NCBI RefSeq assembly: GCF_045062605.1
Contig: NZ_JBJGDW010000002.1
Location: 62,001 to 126,000, forward strand
Length of the DNA stretch: 64,000 nucleotides
Reading direction: 5' to 3'
Source: Deinococcus sp045062605
Lineage (GTDB): Bacteria; Deinococcota; Deinococci; Deinococcales; Deinococcaceae
In this document: one piece after another, positions 41,763-52,718 of the stretch
Layout: each line of letters begins with the position of its first letter
Position numbering within the stretch: position 1 is the stretch's first letter
Notes under the pieces: generated by a model
What the model was told of the DNA's origin: nothing
The model's input: the letters and a program-made list of their open reading frames with translations, nothing else
The model's database searches: none
Translations under genes and position numbers: made by a program

Positions 41763-41778
41763 TCCCCCTGTTCACTGG

Positions 41779-41818
41779 GGCTGGAGGCGGGTCTGCGGAC
41801 TGGCCTCCAGCCTTTTTT
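41779..41818 (+). terminator. Intrinsic terminator of the class III aminotransferase gene
   Basis: GGCTGGAGGC and GCCTCCAGCC form a perfect ten-base stem followed by six T residues. Confidence 0.95.
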
Positions 41819-41894
41819 GATGTCCACCAGAGTCGAACAGGACCGATGACGACGGGCAGAAACGCGGCAGAGTGTAGAAATCCCTCAAATTGCT

Positions 41895-43616
41895 GTGGTG
41901 AACTTCCTTACACTGTGGGGTGTGAAGCTCTGGTTGGTGGGTATACCGATTGTGGCGCTCCTGGGTGGGGCGCTGGCGATGGGCGTGGCGGCAAGTTCCG
42001 ATGAAAAACTCGCGCCGGGCCTGAGCGTGGCTGGGGTGGACGTGGGCGGCTTGACCCCCCAGCAGGCCATGAAAGCCATCGGTGAGCGCGCTGCCGCTGC
42101 CCCACAGGTGATGGTCACGGCGGGGCCGCAGACCTGGACCCTGGGGGCCGATCAACTGGGCTGGCACGCCGATGCCGGAACCAGCGTGGCCGCCGCCGAG
42201 AAGGTCAGCGCCGCCCGCACCCTGGTAGAGCGCGTCAAGGGCATGATCGGGCAGGAGCAGCCGCAGGATTTTCCGCTGATCGCCGCCGTCGATCCTGCCG
42301 CTGCCAAGGCCGCCCTGTCCAGTCTGACGGCCAACCTGAACACGCAGCCCAAGAACGCTGCCGTGGCTTTTAACAAGGCGACCCTGAAATACGCGCTGAC
42401 CGCTAGGGACGCGCCGGGCCGCCAGTACGACGCCGCCACCGCCGCCAGCACCTACGCCGCCACGCCCACCGCCACCGTCATCCAGATTCCGGTCAGGGAG
42501 TGGAAGGCGCAGTACAGCGCCGAGGCCCTCCAGAACTACGCCGATCAGGGCAATGCGCTGATGCGGCCCTTCGGCGCGACGCTGGGTGGAACCACGCGCA
42601 AGGGCATGCTGACGCCGCTGCAAGTTGCCAACCTGTACTGGGTCAGGCCGCAGGGCATCGTCGCGGACGAGGCGGCCATCAAGCGCGCCTTCAAGCTGTT
42701 GAAAGAATTCATAGATCAGCCCGCGCGGGACGCCCGCTTTGCTTTTAAGGGCGACAAACTGGTCAAAGTGCCGGAACAGGCCGGGCGCGTGACCCAGAAC
42801 GCCGCCTACACGGCTTTTCGGGCCACCGTGCTGGACCCGTCTGTCTCCAGCATAATGCTGGCCTCCAAGAAGGTCAATCCCACGCTGACTGCCGCACAAC
42901 TGCCCGACGCCAGCAAGCTGATCCTGATCCACACGGGCGTCAGCACCTACTACCACAGCAGCCCCGAGCGCCGCACCAATGTTGCCAACGCCGCCGCCAA
43001 GATCAACGGCGCGGTGGTTCCGGCGGGCGGCACCTTCAGCTTTCTGGCCAATCTGGGGGGCATCACCGCTGGCAACGGCTTTGTGGGTGGCCTGATCATC
43101 GCGGATGGGCGCACGGTGGACGGTCTGGGCGGCGGCGTGTGTCAGGTTAGCACCACGGTGTTCCGCGCAATGTACGGCGCTGGCCTGCCCACCCTGGAAC
43201 GCAACCAGCACAGCTACCGCGTGGGCTACTACGAGCCGCAGGTGGGTTTTGAAGCCGCCGTCTACGATCCGGGCCTGGACCTCAAGTTTGGGAACGACAC
43301 GGGCGGCCCACTGCTGATCAAGACCATCAACAACGACGCGGGCAGCACGCTGGAAGTGCAGGTCTGGGGTGTCAAGCAGACGCGCACCGTGACGGTCAGT
43401 CCCGCCGTGATCCTCGCGCGCACGGCGCACCCCGCCCCCAAATACGTGGTCAATGCCAGTCTGCGCCCCGGCATCACCAAGCAGGTGGACTGGGCGGCGG
43501 ACGGCTACAACCTATACATCACCCGCACCATCAAGGATGCCAGCGGCGTGCGGACCGATAAGACCAGCACGGTGTACAAGCCCTGGCAGGCCGTGTACGA
43601 GGTGGGGCCGAGCTGA
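41895..43616 (+). CDS. VanW family protein with PG_binding_4-type domains
   Basis: A 573-residue envelope protein. One N-terminal membrane helix (LWLVGIPIVALLGGALAMGV) anchors it, followed by repeats near residues 40-300 with LAPGLSVAGVDVGGLTPQQA, which is the start of the PG_binding_4 type. Residues 350-500 are the VanW domain with RRTNVANAAAKINGAVVPAG, GTFSFLANLGG, GGGVCQVSTTVFRAMYGAGL and ERNQHSYRVGYY. VanW proteins are tied to peptidoglycan but their activity is unknown. The GTG at 41895 is the start; a GTG at 41922 is possible. Confidence 0.9.
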   Translation: MVNFLTLWGVKLWLVGIPIVALLGGALAMGVAASSDEKLAPGLSVAGVDVGGLTPQQAMKAIGERAAAAPQVMVTAGPQTWTLGADQLGWHADAGTSVAAAEKVSAARTLVERVKGMIGQEQPQDFPLIAAVDPAAAKAALSSLTANLNTQPKNAAVAFNKATLKYALTARDAPGRQYDAATAASTYAATPTATVIQIPVREWKAQYSAEALQNYADQGNALMRPFGATLGGTTRKGMLTPLQVANLYWVRPQGIVADEAAIKRAFKLLKEFIDQPARDARFAFKGDKLVKVPEQAGRVTQNAAYTAFRATVLDPSVSSIMLASKKVNPTLTAAQLPDASKLILIHTGVSTYYHSSPERRTNVANAAAKINGAVVPAGGTFSFLANLGGITAGNGFVGGLIIADGRTVDGLGGGVCQVSTTVFRAMYGAGLPTLERNQHSYRVGYYEPQVGFEAAVYDPGLDLKFGNDTGGPLLIKTINNDAGSTLEVQVWGVKQTRTVTVSPAVILARTAHPAPKYVVNASLRPGITKQVDWAADGYNLYITRTIKDASGVRTDKTSTVYKPWQAVYEVGPS

Positions 43617-43640
43617 GCTGGTAGGCGTGGATCAAACCAA

Positions 43641-43678
43641 ATGTGGGCCTGATGCGATCTCTGGCCCATATTGCTTTT
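43641..43678 (+). terminator. Probable terminator after vanW
   Basis: ATGTGGGCC and GGCCCATAT pair with one G-U, 13-base loop, followed by TGCTTTT. The rest of the gap to 43883 (about 200 bases) holds imperfect direct repeats around GACGCCC and GGACGCT but no gene. Confidence 0.55.
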
Positions 43679-43836
43679 GAGGACGAAACAGACGAAACCC
43701 GCTTCTTTCCTTCTCGCTAGCGTCACGAATAGACGCCCATGACTGGTACAGCCCGAAGGGAGGACGCTCTTCCTCTGCTGACGCAGCTCTGCGAGTCTGT
43801 CATCATGAACAGACGCCCTTGAGGACGCTACTCCTC

Positions 43837-43886
43837 CCGCTCGGATCAAACCGTGTTTGCAAACGATTTAATCGGAGTCGGTGTCA
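43837..43886 (+). repeat. Dispersed repeat, copy 2
   Basis: Gapless relative of 32406-32455, with the same TTTGCAAA and CGATT-N-AATCG palindromes. Its last three bases (TCA) supply the stop codon of the membrane protein gene on the minus strand. Confidence 0.7.
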
Positions 43887-44261
43887 TTTGACGGGTTTGC
43901 GGACGGCGGCCATGATCAGCGAGAAGGCGGCGATCACGACGAGGTAGCTGAGCAGCGAGGCGGCGGGGCTGAAGTTGGGACTCAGCACGTCCAGCGAGAA
44001 CTTGTAGATGGCAAAAGGGACGGCCCAGCCCATGGCGAAGTAGGCGGCCCGGCGCAGAAAGTCGCGCGCGACGGCGGCCTGCGGAAAGTAGAACATCGGC
44101 ACCAGCATGGCTGGAATCAGCAGCAGTTGCACCAGATAAAACCAGATGGGCAGGTTGGCAAAGCCGTATTCCACGCCGCCGAAGACGATGTTCAGCGCGC
44201 CGATGATCAGACCCGTGATCAGGGCGGTGCGGGGGAGAAAAGTAGGGTTCACATCCTCCAT
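43884..44261 (-). CDS. Small four-helix membrane protein of unknown function
   Basis: A 125-residue protein with four hydrophobic segments (TALITGLIIGALNIVFGGV, PIWFYLVQLLLIPAMLVPMF, RRAAYFAMGWAVPFAIYKF, SLLSYLVVIAAFSLIMAAV). The start at MEDVNPTF is preferred; an upstream in-frame start adds eight residues. I do not recognise the family. It sits divergently to a TauE-type exporter with 160 bases between the starts. Confidence 0.65.
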   Translation of the reverse strand: MEDVNPTFLPRTALITGLIIGALNIVFGGVEYGFANLPIWFYLVQLLLIPAMLVPMFYFPQAAVARDFLRRAAYFAMGWAVPFAIYKFSLDVLSPNFSPAASLLSYLVVIAAFSLIMAAVRKPVK

Positions 44262-44420
44262 GCTGCCACAGCAGGCGGGTGTCAACTGTCCATCGGGGGT
44301 CAGATCGCCAACCTGGGCCGAAGGTCAACTGGTCAAAGGCAGCGGCGCGGCAGCCTTCAGGGCGGACAGACAGGCCTGCTGGCCCGCCCGCCGTGTTAGC
44401 CTCTGGGCCGTGATGCAACC

Positions 44421-45184
<764 letters not shown>

Positions 45185-45188
<4 letters not shown>

Positions 45189-45448
45189 CCGACAAGTCCA
45201 CTGAAGTTGCTGGGCTGCCCTCCTGGCTGTACCCGGCTGGATTCTGGGTAGGCGTGGTGGTGCTGGCGGTGGGCGTGCTGTTCCCTGGTCTGGCCGCAGT
45301 GGGTGTGGCCTGGATCGGCGCGGTGCCGGTACTGGCCGCACTCTGGGTGGCCGTAGCCGCGTGGAACAAAGACCGCCGCCTGAGTGTGGCCGCGCTGCTG
45401 GCGCTGGCAGGGTTGGTGGCGGTGTTTTTCGTCAAGCAGTTGCTCTGA
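45185..45448 (+). CDS. DUF1634-like small membrane protein
   Basis: An 87-residue protein with two to three helices (AGFWVGVVVLAVGVLFPGLA, GAVPVLAALWVAVAAWN, LSVAALLALAGLVAVFFV). DUF1634 proteins typically follow TauE genes and are thought to be transporter partners; the position and the P-V-x6-A-x3-D/K pattern fit. GTG at 45185 overlaps the TauE stop. Confidence 0.7.
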
Positions 45449-45519
45449 GGGCGGGCCGCCCCCGCCTTTCGTAAGCGCTGGCACGCCCGCCTTTCCGCCG
45501 CCCCCGCTACTCTGAGTGC

Positions 45520-46644
45520 ATGCGCTCCCGCCTGTGGCTCCTCATCCCCCTGCTGCTGACCTCGCTGGCCTCCGCACAGACCACGCCCGGTGAGCTCGCG
45601 GGGGCCTTGCAAGCTGCCGCGCGGACTGGGCACGCCGCCGCCTACCAGAAACTGCTGCGTGCAGAGGGGACGTTCGCGGTGGAGGCTGTCAATTTCGCCG
45701 CCGATCTGGGCCGGATGCCGCAGCCCACCGCTGTCTTTCAGTTCTCAGACGTGGGGGTGAACGGCCCACAGGTTCGCGCCAATCTGAACCTGAGCTGGGA
45801 GCGTCAGCCGGGGCAGGTGTCGCAGGTGTCGCTGCCCGTGAAACTGTTCAGGGAAGGTGAGGTCTGGCACTACGGTGGAGAGGCGTTGCAAGCTCTGCCC
45901 GCCGGGCAATACTCACTGCTGGCGCTGGACGTGCCGGGTCTGCCCGTGCAGGCTGCCGCCGTCGCGCCGCTGCTCTCGCAGGCTGCCGCTCGGGTGCGCG
46001 AGACACTGGGCGTGGGGGTGCCGAACGCCGCCACCGTCAAGGTGTATCCCGGCATGGCGGTCCTCAGTGCCAGCGTTGCCCTGTCCCTGCAACCCGTCGG
46101 CGGCTGGAACGAGCCGGGCGAGGCGATCAAGCTGGTGCTGCCGGGCGGCGCGAATCCCGATCAGGAGCTTCTGCGCGTGCTGTCCCACGAATTCACGCAC
46201 CTGAGCGTGTCAGAGGCGGCGGGTCAGGGGCGAGACAAGCGCCTTCCCTGGTGGCTGCACGAGGGGCTGGCCGATTTTGTGGCGCGGGCATACTGGACGC
46301 CGGGGGCCGCCGAAAGCCGCCGTGAGCGCGTGGCCGGGTACGCAAAGGGCGACTGGGTGCCACTCTCCGAACTGGTCGACTTCAATGCCGTTCCCGAAAG
46401 CCAGTGGAAGTATGCCTATGCACAGGGCCTGGCCCTTGTCGAATTCCTGGCCAATGCTTGCGGCAAAGACGCTCCGATGCGTCTAGCGTTGGCCTTTGCG
46501 GAGACTGGCGAGGCGGATGGAGCGGCGCGGGCGTTGGGCTTTGCCTCTTTCTCAGACCTGGAAACGCAGGTGCGGACGTGGCTGATGATGCGTGGCAGCG
46601 GCGTGGCGATCAACTCTGATACCGCAGAGGCTGAATCCAGGTGA
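45520..46644 (+). CDS. Secreted gluzincin (peptidase MA-like) metallopeptidase
   Basis: A 374-residue exported protein. A signal peptide (SRLWLLIPLLLTSLASAQ, cut near A-S-A) is followed by a region of unknown fold to residue 210. The zinc site is HEFTH in RVLSHEFTHLSVSEAA, with the gluzincin glutamate in WWLHEGLADFVARAYW about 25 residues later. Substrate unknown. TACTCT lies six bases before the ATG, consistent with a leaderless message. Confidence 0.82.
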   Translation: MRSRLWLLIPLLLTSLASAQTTPGELAGALQAAARTGHAAAYQKLLRAEGTFAVEAVNFAADLGRMPQPTAVFQFSDVGVNGPQVRANLNLSWERQPGQVSQVSLPVKLFREGEVWHYGGEALQALPAGQYSLLALDVPGLPVQAAAVAPLLSQAAARVRETLGVGVPNAATVKVYPGMAVLSASVALSLQPVGGWNEPGEAIKLVLPGGANPDQELLRVLSHEFTHLSVSEAAGQGRDKRLPWWLHEGLADFVARAYWTPGAAESRRERVAGYAKGDWVPLSELVDFNAVPESQWKYAYAQGLALVEFLANACGKDAPMRLALAFAETGEADGAARALGFASFSDLETQVRTWLMMRGSGVAINSDTAEAESR

Positions 46645-46765
46645 AGATTTGTCTCAGCACCTGCGGTGGACAACACCATCCCCCTGCACTAAACTTTGAA
46701 CCGAGTCTAAATTTATTTGCAGGTATTCGCCGTCTCCCTCAGACCACTCTTTCCCAGGAGGTTCC

Positions 46766-49126
46766 ATGAAGATTCAGCCCCCCCGTATTCAGAAGGCTGC
46801 CGTGATCGGCGCAGGTGTAATGGGCGCTGCCATCGCCGCGCAACTCGCCAACGCGGGCATTCCCGTGATGCTCCTCGACATCGTGCTGCCGGACAACCCG
46901 GACCGCAATTTTCTGGCCAAGCAGGGCATCCAGCGGGCGCTCAAGGCCCGGCCCGCCGCGTTCATGGACAAGTCGCGCGCCGCGTTGATTACCCCTGGCA
47001 ACCTCGAAGATGACCTGCCGAAAATCAAGGACGCCGACTGGGTGCTGGAAGCCATCATCGAGAAGCTGGATGCCAAGCGCAGCCTGTGGGAGCGCGTGGA
47101 AAAGGTGGCGAAGAAAACGGCTATCATCTCCAGCAACTCCAGCGGCATCCCCATGCACCTGCAAATCGAGGGCCGGGGCGAGGACTTCCAGCGCCGTTTC
47201 GTGGGCGCACACTTCTTCAACCCGCCGCGCTACCTGCACCTGCTGGAAGTGATTCCCACCCCCAAGACCGATCCCAAGATCGTGGAAGCCTTTAGCGAAT
47301 TCGCTGAAACCACGCTGGGCAAGGGTGTGGTCATCGCCAACGACGTGCCGGGCTTTGTCGCCAACCGGATTGGCGTCTACGGCATTATCCGCGCCATGCA
47401 GCACATGGAAGAGGCCGGATTGACGCCCGCACAGGTGGACCAGTTGACCGGACCCGTGCTGGGCCGCGCCAACTCCGCCACCTTCCGTACCGCTGACCTG
47501 TCAGGTCTGGACATCATCTACCACGTCGCCAACGACATCGGCAAGGTCACGCCGGACGACGAGGATTTCAGCCTGACCGATTCCTTCCGCACCCTTGTTG
47601 AAGATAAGAAATGGCTGGGCGACAAGACCGGCAGCGGCTTTTACAAGAAGACCAAGGACGAGAAGGGCAAGACCAAGATCTTGAATCTGAACCTGGAGAG
47701 CATGGAATACGAGGACCAGGGCCGGGTGAAGGTGGCCGCCGTGGAGGCTGTGAAGGGCAAGCCACTGGCCGAGCGCGTCAAGACCCTGTACACCGCCGAG
47801 GGCAAGGAGGGCGACTTCCTGCGTGGCGTGATGAACGACGGTTTCTGGTATGCCGCCAAGATGGCCGGCAACGTGTCCAACCGCCTCCAGGACATCGACA
47901 ACGCCCTGAAATGGGGCTTCGGCTGGGAGCAGGGGCCGTTCGAGACGATGGACGCGCTGGGCGTGCAGGCCGTCATTTCCAATCTAGAAGCCGAGGGCCG
48001 CACGCTGCCGCCCCTCCTCCAGTCCATGAAGGACAGCGGGCGCGAGAAGTTCTACGAGGGTGATGAGACGGTGACGCCCGAGGGCCAGCCCACCCAGTAC
48101 GAAGCGCCGTATTTCATCCTGACCGATCTCAAGAAAGACGCCTCCAAGGTGGTCAAGAAGCGCGGCGGGGCCAGCGTTGTTGATCTGGGCGACGGCGTGC
48201 TGCTGGTGGAATGGCACGCCAAGATGAACGCGCTGGGCGAGGATCAACTGCGCGCCGTGCAGGACGGCCACAAACTGGTGCAGGAGATGGGCTACGCCGG
48301 GCTGGTGCTGGGCAACCAGGGCGAGAATTTCAGCGCCGGGGCCAATCTGCCGCTGGTGCTGTCTCAGGCACAGGCCGACGAGTGGGACGAGCTGGACGAT
48401 TCCATCAAACAGTTTCAGCAGACGACGACCTCGCTGCGCTTTTCCCCGCACCCCACCGTGGCGGCCCCCTTCGGTCTGGCGCTGGGCGGCGGCGCGGAAT
48501 TCACGCTGCACGCCGATCATGTGGTTGCCAGCGCCGAACTGTATATAGGGCTGGTGGAAGTGGGCGTGGGTCTGATCCCCGGCGGCGGCGGCACCAAGGA
48601 AATGCTGCTGCGTTTTACCGATCAGTTGCATCCCAGCCAGCAGATCGGCGCAACCATGCTGCCCGCCGTGCAGCGTGCCTTTGAATTGATCGGCACCGCC
48701 AAGACCTCCACCAGCGCCTTGGAGGCCCGTAATCTGGGGTTCCTGCGCGACACCGATACCATCGCCATGAACAAGAATCACATCATCATGGAAGCCAAGC
48801 GGCAGGTGCTGGCGCTGGCCCCCGGCTACGTGCAGCCTACGCCCCGGCAGGACATCCCCGTGATGGGCGACGCTGCCATCGCCGCGCTGAAAAGTGCGCT
48901 GTACGGCATGCATCAGGGCGGCTTTATCACCGATTACGATCTGGTGGTCAGCAACGAACTGGGCAGAGTGCTGAGCGGCGGCACGGGCAACAACCGCACC
49001 GCTAGGGTCAGCGAGCAGCACCTGCTGGATTTGGAGCGCGAAGCCTTCCTGACCCTGCTGGGCAAGAAGGGAACGCAGCAGCGCATAGACCACATGCTGA
49101 AGACCGGGAAACCGCTGCGGAACTAA
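46766..49126 (+). CDS. fadN: 3-hydroxyacyl-CoA dehydrogenase / enoyl-CoA hydratase (FadN type)
   Basis: A 786-residue bifunctional beta-oxidation enzyme. The N-terminal part is the NAD-dependent dehydrogenase (AAVIGAGVMGAAIAAQLANA, with HFFNPPRYLHLLEVIPT carrying the catalytic histidine, and NDVPGFVANRIG). From about residue 480 a crotonase domain follows (GLVLGNQGENFSAGANLPLV, FGLALGGGAEFTLHADHVVA, GLIPGGGGTKEML). Dehydrogenase-first order is that of FadN rather than FadB. A strong AGGAGG site precedes the ATG. The thiolase partner lies downstream beyond two inserted genes. Confidence 0.94.
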   Translation: MKIQPPRIQKAAVIGAGVMGAAIAAQLANAGIPVMLLDIVLPDNPDRNFLAKQGIQRALKARPAAFMDKSRAALITPGNLEDDLPKIKDADWVLEAIIEKLDAKRSLWERVEKVAKKTAIISSNSSGIPMHLQIEGRGEDFQRRFVGAHFFNPPRYLHLLEVIPTPKTDPKIVEAFSEFAETTLGKGVVIANDVPGFVANRIGVYGIIRAMQHMEEAGLTPAQVDQLTGPVLGRANSATFRTADLSGLDIIYHVANDIGKVTPDDEDFSLTDSFRTLVEDKKWLGDKTGSGFYKKTKDEKGKTKILNLNLESMEYEDQGRVKVAAVEAVKGKPLAERVKTLYTAEGKEGDFLRGVMNDGFWYAAKMAGNVSNRLQDIDNALKWGFGWEQGPFETMDALGVQAVISNLEAEGRTLPPLLQSMKDSGREKFYEGDETVTPEGQPTQYEAPYFILTDLKKDASKVVKKRGGASVVDLGDGVLLVEWHAKMNALGEDQLRAVQDGHKLVQEMGYAGLVLGNQGENFSAGANLPLVLSQAQADEWDELDDSIKQFQQTTTSLRFSPHPTVAAPFGLALGGGAEFTLHADHVVASAELYIGLVEVGVGLIPGGGGTKEMLLRFTDQLHPSQQIGATMLPAVQRAFELIGTAKTSTSALEARNLGFLRDTDTIAMNKNHIIMEAKRQVLALAPGYVQPTPRQDIPVMGDAAIAALKSALYGMHQGGFITDYDLVVSNELGRVLSGGTGNNRTARVSEQHLLDLEREAFLTLLGKKGTQQRIDHMLKTGKPLRN

Positions 49127-49133
49127 GATTTTT

Positions 49134-49279
49134 AGCTCCTCCCGCCTTGCGGGGGAGGCTGGGAGGGGGGTAACGCAGACGCCCTCCCAGTGCTACCCGA
49201 AAGACAGGGCATCGTGTTTTGTTGACGGCTGCCCGGTGGCCCCCCCTCCCCAACTCTCCCCCACGAGGAGGGAGGGAGT
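49134..49279. repeat. Inverted-repeat element (about 146 bp), copy 1
   Basis: Left arm 49134-49170 and right arm 49241-49279 are imperfect inverse complements of G/C-run sequence with a roughly 70-base centre. The right arm recurs in opposite orientation at 61810-61848 with one indel and a few substitutions. It lies between fadN and the hydrolase gene. No transposase is near, so it may be a non-autonomous repeat. Confidence 0.6.
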
Positions 49280-49308
49280 AAAGAACCCCATTCGTAGGAG
49301 AATGCCCC

Positions 49309-50478
49309 GTGTCCATCCTCACCCGAATCCGCCAGATCAATCGCCGCCGTGCGCTCGGCTGGGCTGCCTTCTCTTATACGGTGGCAGTTTTGTCTGGCGC
49401 GTTCCTGGGCGCAGAGATCACCCTGCGTTCCAAGACGCGGCGCGTGAAGGGCGAGTTCGTTCCGGTGGGGCGGCGGGGCAATTCCGTGTATCTGCCCGCC
49501 TCGCCGGAAACGCTGTCGCGCGGGGTGGTGGGTATTGTGCCGCTGCTGCCGAACAAGGGGCATGCCATTCTGGGGCCGCCCAAACTGGCCGGAACGCTGG
49601 TGCGGCGCGAGATTCTGGAGGAGCGCGGGGTGCTGCCCAACGGCGCGCTGGCGTGGGTGTCCACCTTCGTCTACAACGGCACGCCGCAGCAACTGGGTAT
49701 CCCGTTCCAGCACACGGCGGTTCAGACGGAAGTCGGGGAGATGCCCGCGTGGCACATTCCCGCCGTGTCGGGCGAGCAGGACGCCATCGCTATCGTGATT
49801 CACGGGCACGGCGGGCAGCGGGCGCAGGCGCTGCGGATGCTTCCGGCGCTGCGGCGTTCGGGGGTGGCCTCGCTGTTCGTCACCTTCCGCAACGCGCACG
49901 GTGCGCCGCGTGTGGGCAAGGGCTACCTGAGCCTGGGCGACGGCGAGGCTGCCGACGTGATCGCCGCGCTGGAATGGGCCAAAGCTGCCGGGTACGGGCG
50001 GGCCATGCTCTACGGCTTCAGCATGGGCGGCAACGTCGCGCTGTGCGTGCTGCGCTCGCGGCACCAGCCGTACCCGATTCCGGTGGCAGGCGTGGCGCTG
50101 GACTGCCCGGCGCTGGACTGGCGCGACACCATCCGCGCCAACGGGCAGCGCTACGGCATTCCCGGCTTCATGGCCCGCCAGATTGGCCGCTTCGTGCAGT
50201 ATCTGGTCACGCGGCGCAGCGGGCAGGATTTCGATGTGGTGGATCAACTGGCCGCCGCCCCCAGCTTCGGGTTGCCCATTTTGCTGTGGCACGGCACCCG
50301 CGACGCCACCATTCCCATTCCCCAGTCCGACGCGCTGGCTGCCGCCCGCCCCGATCTGGTGGAATACCACCGCGTGGAGGGGGCCAAACACATCCGCTGC
50401 TGGAACATCAACCCTGAAAAGTACGATGGAGAGTTGGAGGCGTTTATAGCAAGGGTTTTGCCGGGGGTGAAGGTATGA
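49309..50478 (+). CDS. Alpha/beta hydrolase
   Basis: A 389-residue serine hydrolase with an N-terminal hydrophobic helix (ALGWAAFSYTVAVLSGAFLG) and then a canonical fold. The oxyanion segment is VIHGHGGQRAQAL, the nucleophile elbow is YGFSMGGNVAL, the acid lies in LWHGTRDATIPIPQ and the histidine in EGAKHIRC. GTG at 49309 is the start, eight bases after AGGAG. Its TGA overlaps the ATG of the Abi-alpha gene. GC content is ordinary here, unlike the next gene. Substrate unknown. Confidence 0.87.
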   Translation: MSILTRIRQINRRRALGWAAFSYTVAVLSGAFLGAEITLRSKTRRVKGEFVPVGRRGNSVYLPASPETLSRGVVGIVPLLPNKGHAILGPPKLAGTLVRREILEERGVLPNGALAWVSTFVYNGTPQQLGIPFQHTAVQTEVGEMPAWHIPAVSGEQDAIAIVIHGHGGQRAQALRMLPALRRSGVASLFVTFRNAHGAPRVGKGYLSLGDGEAADVIAALEWAKAAGYGRAMLYGFSMGGNVALCVLRSRHQPYPIPVAGVALDCPALDWRDTIRANGQRYGIPGFMARQIGRFVQYLVTRRSGQDFDVVDQLAAAPSFGLPILLWHGTRDATIPIPQSDALAAARPDLVEYHRVEGAKHIRCWNINPEKYDGELEAFIARVLPGVKV

Positions 50479-51179
50479 GTGACTTGGAAGAAAAGATTGC
50501 CAGTGAACTTGTTGAGCAGACTGTCGGAGCTTTAGCTGCGCCCGCTGCGCTGCCAGCGCAAGTTATTGGCGAGGCCATTGCCGGACACTTGAAGGGGTTG
50601 CGCTGGATTAAGCAAGGCAGATTGAAATATAAGAGAGAAGATGTTGAAATTGATAAATTAATTGCTGAGGAAGTTCTATCTTTAGAAGAAAAAATAGGGA
50701 CGATTTCTCAAGAGAGGTTCCAGACTCCCGAACTTCAGGTCTATGGTCCGGCAGTTAATGCACTTAGTTATACGATAGAAGATGAAAACCTACGGGAAAT
50801 GTTCACAAACTTATTAACGAAAGCGATGGACTCAGAAACGATAAATGTCGCTCTCCCAGCGTATACGGAGATTATTAAACAATTGTCTTCAGATGAAGCA
50901 AAAATATTGAATGCTTTAGCTGACGATATAAATTTTTCTGAATCCCGCGCCGGAGAAAGCAGAGGCTTTTTAGGCTATCGGCTTCAGGGAGGATTCCCTA
51001 TGTGGCCTTTAGTACAGCGTCTGCGAAGAAATGAAGATAGCACTGCCTTTTCTCTTGAAAAAGATAATGTGGTTGACTTTAACATTACTTTGGATAAAGA
51101 GGACTTCCTCCCAGTATATGTTAGTAATTTTGAGCACTTAGGAATTATCAGCATAGACTATGAAAATCCAATGAGATAG
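50475..51179 (+). CDS. Abi-alpha (DUF4393) protein, N-terminal part, ends at in-frame TAG
   Basis: A 234-residue product that matches the Abi-alpha/DUF4393 family (phage abortive infection alpha). Diagnostic parts are VIGEAIAGHLKGLRWIKQGR near the start, ELQVYGPAVNALSYTIEDEN, LREMFTNLLTKAMDSE and ILNALADD. The AT-rich bases and codons such as ATA, AGA and TTA differ sharply from both neighbours, indicating acquisition by transfer. ATG at 50475 overlaps the hydrolase stop (ATGA). Translation stops at TAG 51177-51179 although the same frame stays open to 51428 and carries the usual C-terminus. Defence function is family-based inference. Confidence 0.8.
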   Translation: MSDLEEKIASELVEQTVGALAAPAALPAQVIGEAIAGHLKGLRWIKQGRLKYKREDVEIDKLIAEEVLSLEEKIGTISQERFQTPELQVYGPAVNALSYTIEDENLREMFTNLLTKAMDSETINVALPAYTEIIKQLSSDEAKILNALADDINFSESRAGESRGFLGYRLQGGFPMWPLVQRLRRNEDSTAFSLEKDNVVDFNITLDKEDFLPVYVSNFEHLGIISIDYENPMR

Positions 51180-51428
51180 AAAGGTATGAATGTTGCAGAT
51201 GGTAAATTTTTAGGGTATGAAGAGCTTGACTTGTACTCGGATTTAACTGAGAAGGCTTTGGTTGGAGAATTTGGAGACTTCACTTCGCCAGATAAAACTG
51301 AATATCTGGTCAAAAAAGGGCATTTTAAACTTACGAATTTCGGAATCCAGTTTATTTTCACGGTAATATTTCCAGTTGATGGAAAGTTTTCTAAGATGTA
51401 TCCAGACTCGCCCTCAAATTCAGAATAG
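51180..51428 (+). pseudogene. C-terminal continuation of the Abi-alpha protein, cut off by TAG
   Basis: Same frame as the upstream part, open for 82 codons (80 from ATG 51186). It has the family end pattern, KGHFKLTNFGIQFIFTVIF, close to the LT-FG-xF motif at the end of DUF4393 proteins. Reading through TAG 51177-51179 would give a 317-codon protein. Independent translation from ATG 51186 is possible but has only AAAGGT before it. Confidence 0.65.
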
Positions 51429-51437
51429 GAGTTCACC

Positions 51438-52646
<1,209 letters not shown>

Positions 52647-52663
52647 GATTTGGGGAAGATGGG

Positions 52664-52686
52664 GCGGCTTTCGGGCCGCCTTTTTC
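52664..52686 (+). terminator. Intrinsic terminator of the thiolase gene
   Basis: GGCGGC and GCCGCC around a six-base loop (TTTCGG), followed by five T residues. Confidence 0.9.
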
Positions 52687-52718
52687 ATCTCGTGATGGGT
52701 CTGGGAACAGAGCTGGTG

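Noticed and set aside
49134..49279. Insertion sequence
   Set aside because: Inverted ends are present but there is no transposase and the element is too short; kept as a non-autonomous repeat.
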